Of a stretch of 64,000 bases of DNA, positions 61,422 to 64,000 are shown one piece after another (the stretch's first letter is position 1; every line of letters starts with the position of its first letter). Position numbers and translations under genes: made by a program. The stretch is from Adineta ricciae (taxonomy: Eukaryota > Rotifera > Eurotatoria > Adinetida > Adinetidae): assembly GCA_905250025.1 (NCBI GenBank), contig CAJNOJ010000019.1:558001-622000 (forward strand), given 5' to 3'. The notes under the pieces were generated by a model that was not told the DNA's origin, made no database searches, and worked only from the letters and a program-made list of their open reading frames with translations.

Positions 61422-62866
61422 AAAAAAAACACATCTTTTATTACACATTCTCTTTTCCAAATTTCACTGTTTAGAACGAACAATCAAACGTCTAAATGAT
61501 ATTTTCGAGATATAAAATGATTGTCATTATCGATAGGAGAAAACTACACACGATTGTGGATGATTGAGAACATGGATTTGTTAGGTGAGCCGCATAGATA
61601 GAACTTGCTTTTGTTTGACGCAAAGAACATTCGTTACTATTATTTTGAATCAAAACTGGATTGGTCATTTGAAAACTCTATGAGAGAAAAAAGCATAGTG
61701 AACGAATGAGAAGTAAATATTTGTCTCATACAAGGCAGTAAGATGCATTGGAAAATGATGATTGAACGATCAGATACGTCAGAAGAGAATCATCCGATTG
61801 CCAAGATGCAAGACATGTATCAATTTGAATAATGGATTTTTCTTCACGATCTAGATGTTCGAAAGATAAAAAACACATTAGATAAGAGATCCTTTCAACC
61901 GATTAGAGCACATCTATTTCTTGCCGTATTAGCTCTACGCGAACTCATTAATTACTCATTTCCGTTTGTCTCCAATCATTTCCTTATTTGGCAATGGGCC
62001 TATGAACTCGGTCTCATCTCCGACAGTGACACACCTCGTGATTCCTTGGAAATGGTTAATTTGTCCTTATCGTCACAACCAATCGACATGTGAAGCGATC
62101 TTCTTCGATAATGATCATCCATTGAGGCGTGATACACCAAGTGACCTATGGACTTTGGGCATGGATTTGACATTGGCACTGATTGAGTGAAAAATGTGTG
62201 AAAAAAGTTGAAATTTTTCTCATGGAAAGCATCACAATCTCTGTCGTGTGACAAAGGAAATGTATGTAGTTCGAGTACATTGCCGGTTCGACGGGTTATT
62301 CGAAGACATTCTTGTTTCGTATGACTAGAAAACATAAAGCGAAGTTCATTGTTTCTTCGAAAGGAATCAGGTACCAATTGGTAAATGACCGTATAGAATA
62401 GATGGCGAATGATTTTTCAGAATGGATCATTCGTTGACAATGAAAACGGTGATCGGTGCCGAGAAATTCTATATTATTGGTTTTTATTATCATTCGGATT
62501 GTTCGATCGATTGAAAACCATTGATGGGATTGAAATTGCTTCGGAAAGGAACATTCATCATTGATTGAATGATCTGAGTTGATATAAACATGAGAAAAAT
62601 GATAATTAATGATTATTATGATTACTTTTGTTTGAGAATGTTATCACAGTTGATATATGCCTGGAATATAGATCATGACATGAATCATCTGTAGCCATGT
62701 GAAGAGAGAGTGATGGAGACGATTTTTGTTTAGTCAAAAAACTCTTAAAGAGAACAAATTCAAAGGTAAAAACGAGAAAACATTGATTTGATTTACGAAA
62801 CACGCATATTGATTGTGATGTGGCTTGTCGGAAAGAATTCGAGTAACGAAATACGTATGAAAGTCT
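61422..62866. other. Intergenic between convergent genes
   Basis: 1.4 kb. An open stretch at about 61852-62092 (plus) reads PFVSNHFLIWQWAYELGLIS without a start codon and overlaps minus ORFs. Its status is unclear and it is not called as a gene. The rest is AT-rich. Confidence 0.45.
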
Positions 62867-63600
62867 TCAATCCATGTCCCGACACACATAAACTGAAAAT
62901 CTAAATCGAACAGCAGCTGATTAAATATATGTGAAAGTGAGTTCTACTAACCAAGAATTGATTGGTAGACTGAACAAGGAGATAGATGAAGCTGGAGTTT
63001 GTAGGGGTTAGCACATTCATTCAAATAGGACGATGAGATCGATTGATGACAGACTGAGCCATCTTTGATTAGACTTAACAGTTGGAATGGCGGTTGAATA
63101 GGACATAGCTGTGGAGTAGAATTTTCTAGATAAAAGTAATCAAGAACAAATCTTCTGCTTTATTTTCGAGTGTACTTACTTCGATGTAGTGTATACAGCG
63201 CAGCATCAGGAGCGATTAGATTTGGACATAAAGTAATGTTTACTAAATCATCTGGATCATTACATTCACCTAGATGACGAGTAGATCGACGCTTTTTTGC
63301 AATTATCAAACCCTACTTTCGCGATACTGAAGTAAATTCATATGTCGTTGGATGAAAACTAAACATCGCGTACATCGATTGAGTCTAATCCAAACGAAAT
63401 AAGAATGAAAGCACATGCGACTGCAAAATTATTCTCAGTAACCTACCGGTCAAGAAAGAGATAATACTGATGCGAAGATAAAACATCTACACATAATCCT
63501 TTCGTTTCGATTCGATCATCGGCTATCTCTAATAGAGAATTCATGCCACGTTGGTACCACAAGCCGAACCATCCTGTTGGCATTTTACATACCGAACAAA
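62867..63600 (-). CDS. Cysteine-rich extracellular protein, 5' truncated (DUF7042-7045-like)
   Basis: C-terminal part of a minus-strand gene whose 5' exons lie beyond 63600 or the window edge. Exons 63600-63447, an uncertain short one, 63312-63180, 63125-62952 and 62892-62867 (stop TGA). Visible: CKMPTGWFGLWYQRGMNSL, DDRIETKGLCVD, RRSTRHLGECNDPDDL, LIAPDAALYTLHRK, CPIQPPFQLLSLIKDGSVC, SSSYLNECANPYKLQLHLS. The order WxGxW(F/Y)..G, KGxC, C..i..DaxLY, then CPfxxPFxF...C..S...C matches a family of secreted or membrane cysteine-rich proteins best known from arthropods (DUF7042-7045). Role unknown. The residue block joining the first two clear exons is the least certain part. Confidence 0.58.
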
Positions 63601-64000
63601 CTTGTAGTAGAAAAACAAACGATTTCAGCTACAACTGAGATAGTATGAATGTACTTATAAATATTTAAAGTTTAATTAATATAGTATTCGACACTCTACA
63701 TTAGATGTCTTATTATATTTTATTCATATACACAATCGAGCGTATTGAATAAAAAATCAAACTACTATTGTTTCTTTCTTTCTTTCTTAGGTCATCAGAA
63801 TAGAGAATGTCCAGTCAACTCGGTATAGAACGCGTTTGGTTAACAAAAGAGTGAGCTAATATTGAAGTATTCTCTACAGAGGTTTTATTCATGGCCGATT
63901 CGTACTTGAAAACTAGCGGCTGATGTATTGATCAATAAAAACACAATTCATGGCCACAAGGATGTTAAAAAAATTTGATTTCCTTCCTCTGACATTGAAT
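63601..64000. other. Right edge: intron or upstream sequence
   Basis: 400 bp, AT-rich, with a TTTC repeat at about 63772-63788. Probably an intron of the truncated minus-strand gene. No additional exon was identified. Confidence 0.45.

Noticed and set aside
61852-62092. Open stretch reading FLIWQWAYELGLISDSD on the plus strand
   Set aside because: No start codon or convincing splice sites; overlaps minus-strand ORFs. Could be a remnant but not supportable.

Overview
The window is metazoan nuclear DNA, most likely from a bdelloid rotifer; the genus cannot be fixed from the sequence. It is AT-rich and gene-dense. Most introns are tiny (about 45-60 nt, GT...AG) with a few of 0.3-0.9 kb. The gene content is animal: kainate-type glutamate receptor, nuclear receptor, Argonaute, extended synaptotagmin, TLCD and DRC3. 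Some families are of the kind bdelloids expand: a diverged F-box protein, a 7TM receptor with an EGF-like N-terminus, and ADP-ribosyltransferase-like proteins. All exon joins below were read by eye from splice signals and reading phase, so internal exon edges are predictions.

Layout. 1-7 kb: 3' part of DNAJC25 (+) converging on a C2H2 zinc-finger gene (-), which shares a divergent promoter with a casein kinase 1 delta/epsilon gene (+). 7-13.5 kb: EGF-7TM receptor, an acylated ADP-ribosyltransferase-like protein with a cysteine-rich tail, and a secreted PhoPQ-activated/AprA-type alpha/beta hydrolase. 14-17.4 kb: a polytopic membrane protein followed 35 bp later by a small MYCBP-like gene (possible operon), then an unrecognised gene. 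17.7-25.1 kb: the disturbed part, with a decayed ART-like paralogue, a 160-215-bp dispersed duplicate, a GC-rich foldback, a MITE-like element and an F-box gene containing two single-N scaffold joins, each flanked by a 221-bp unmerged overlap.

25.3-39.2 kb: TLCD1/2-like membrane protein, a Ser/Thr-rich protein, ANKMY2, extended synaptotagmin, DRC3 and a basic unknown. ANKMY2 and DRC3 are ciliary, fitting a ciliated animal. 40-50.5 kb: a slicer-competent Argonaute and a nuclear receptor, separated by 2.9 kb of UTR-like pyrimidine-rich DNA with a hAT-like remnant. 51.8-64 kb: a RAP2-like GTPase (-), a complete kainate-type receptor (+), a small unknown (+) and, at the right edge on the minus strand, a 5'-truncated cysteine-rich extracellular protein of a family best known from arthropods.

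No rRNA, CRISPR array, telomeric repeat or convincing tRNA was seen. The most interesting points are the acylated, catalytically altered ART-like protein with its pseudogene twin, the signs of spliced-leader/operon organisation, the compact inverted-repeat elements, and the scaffold joins that insert duplicated sequence into the F-box gene.
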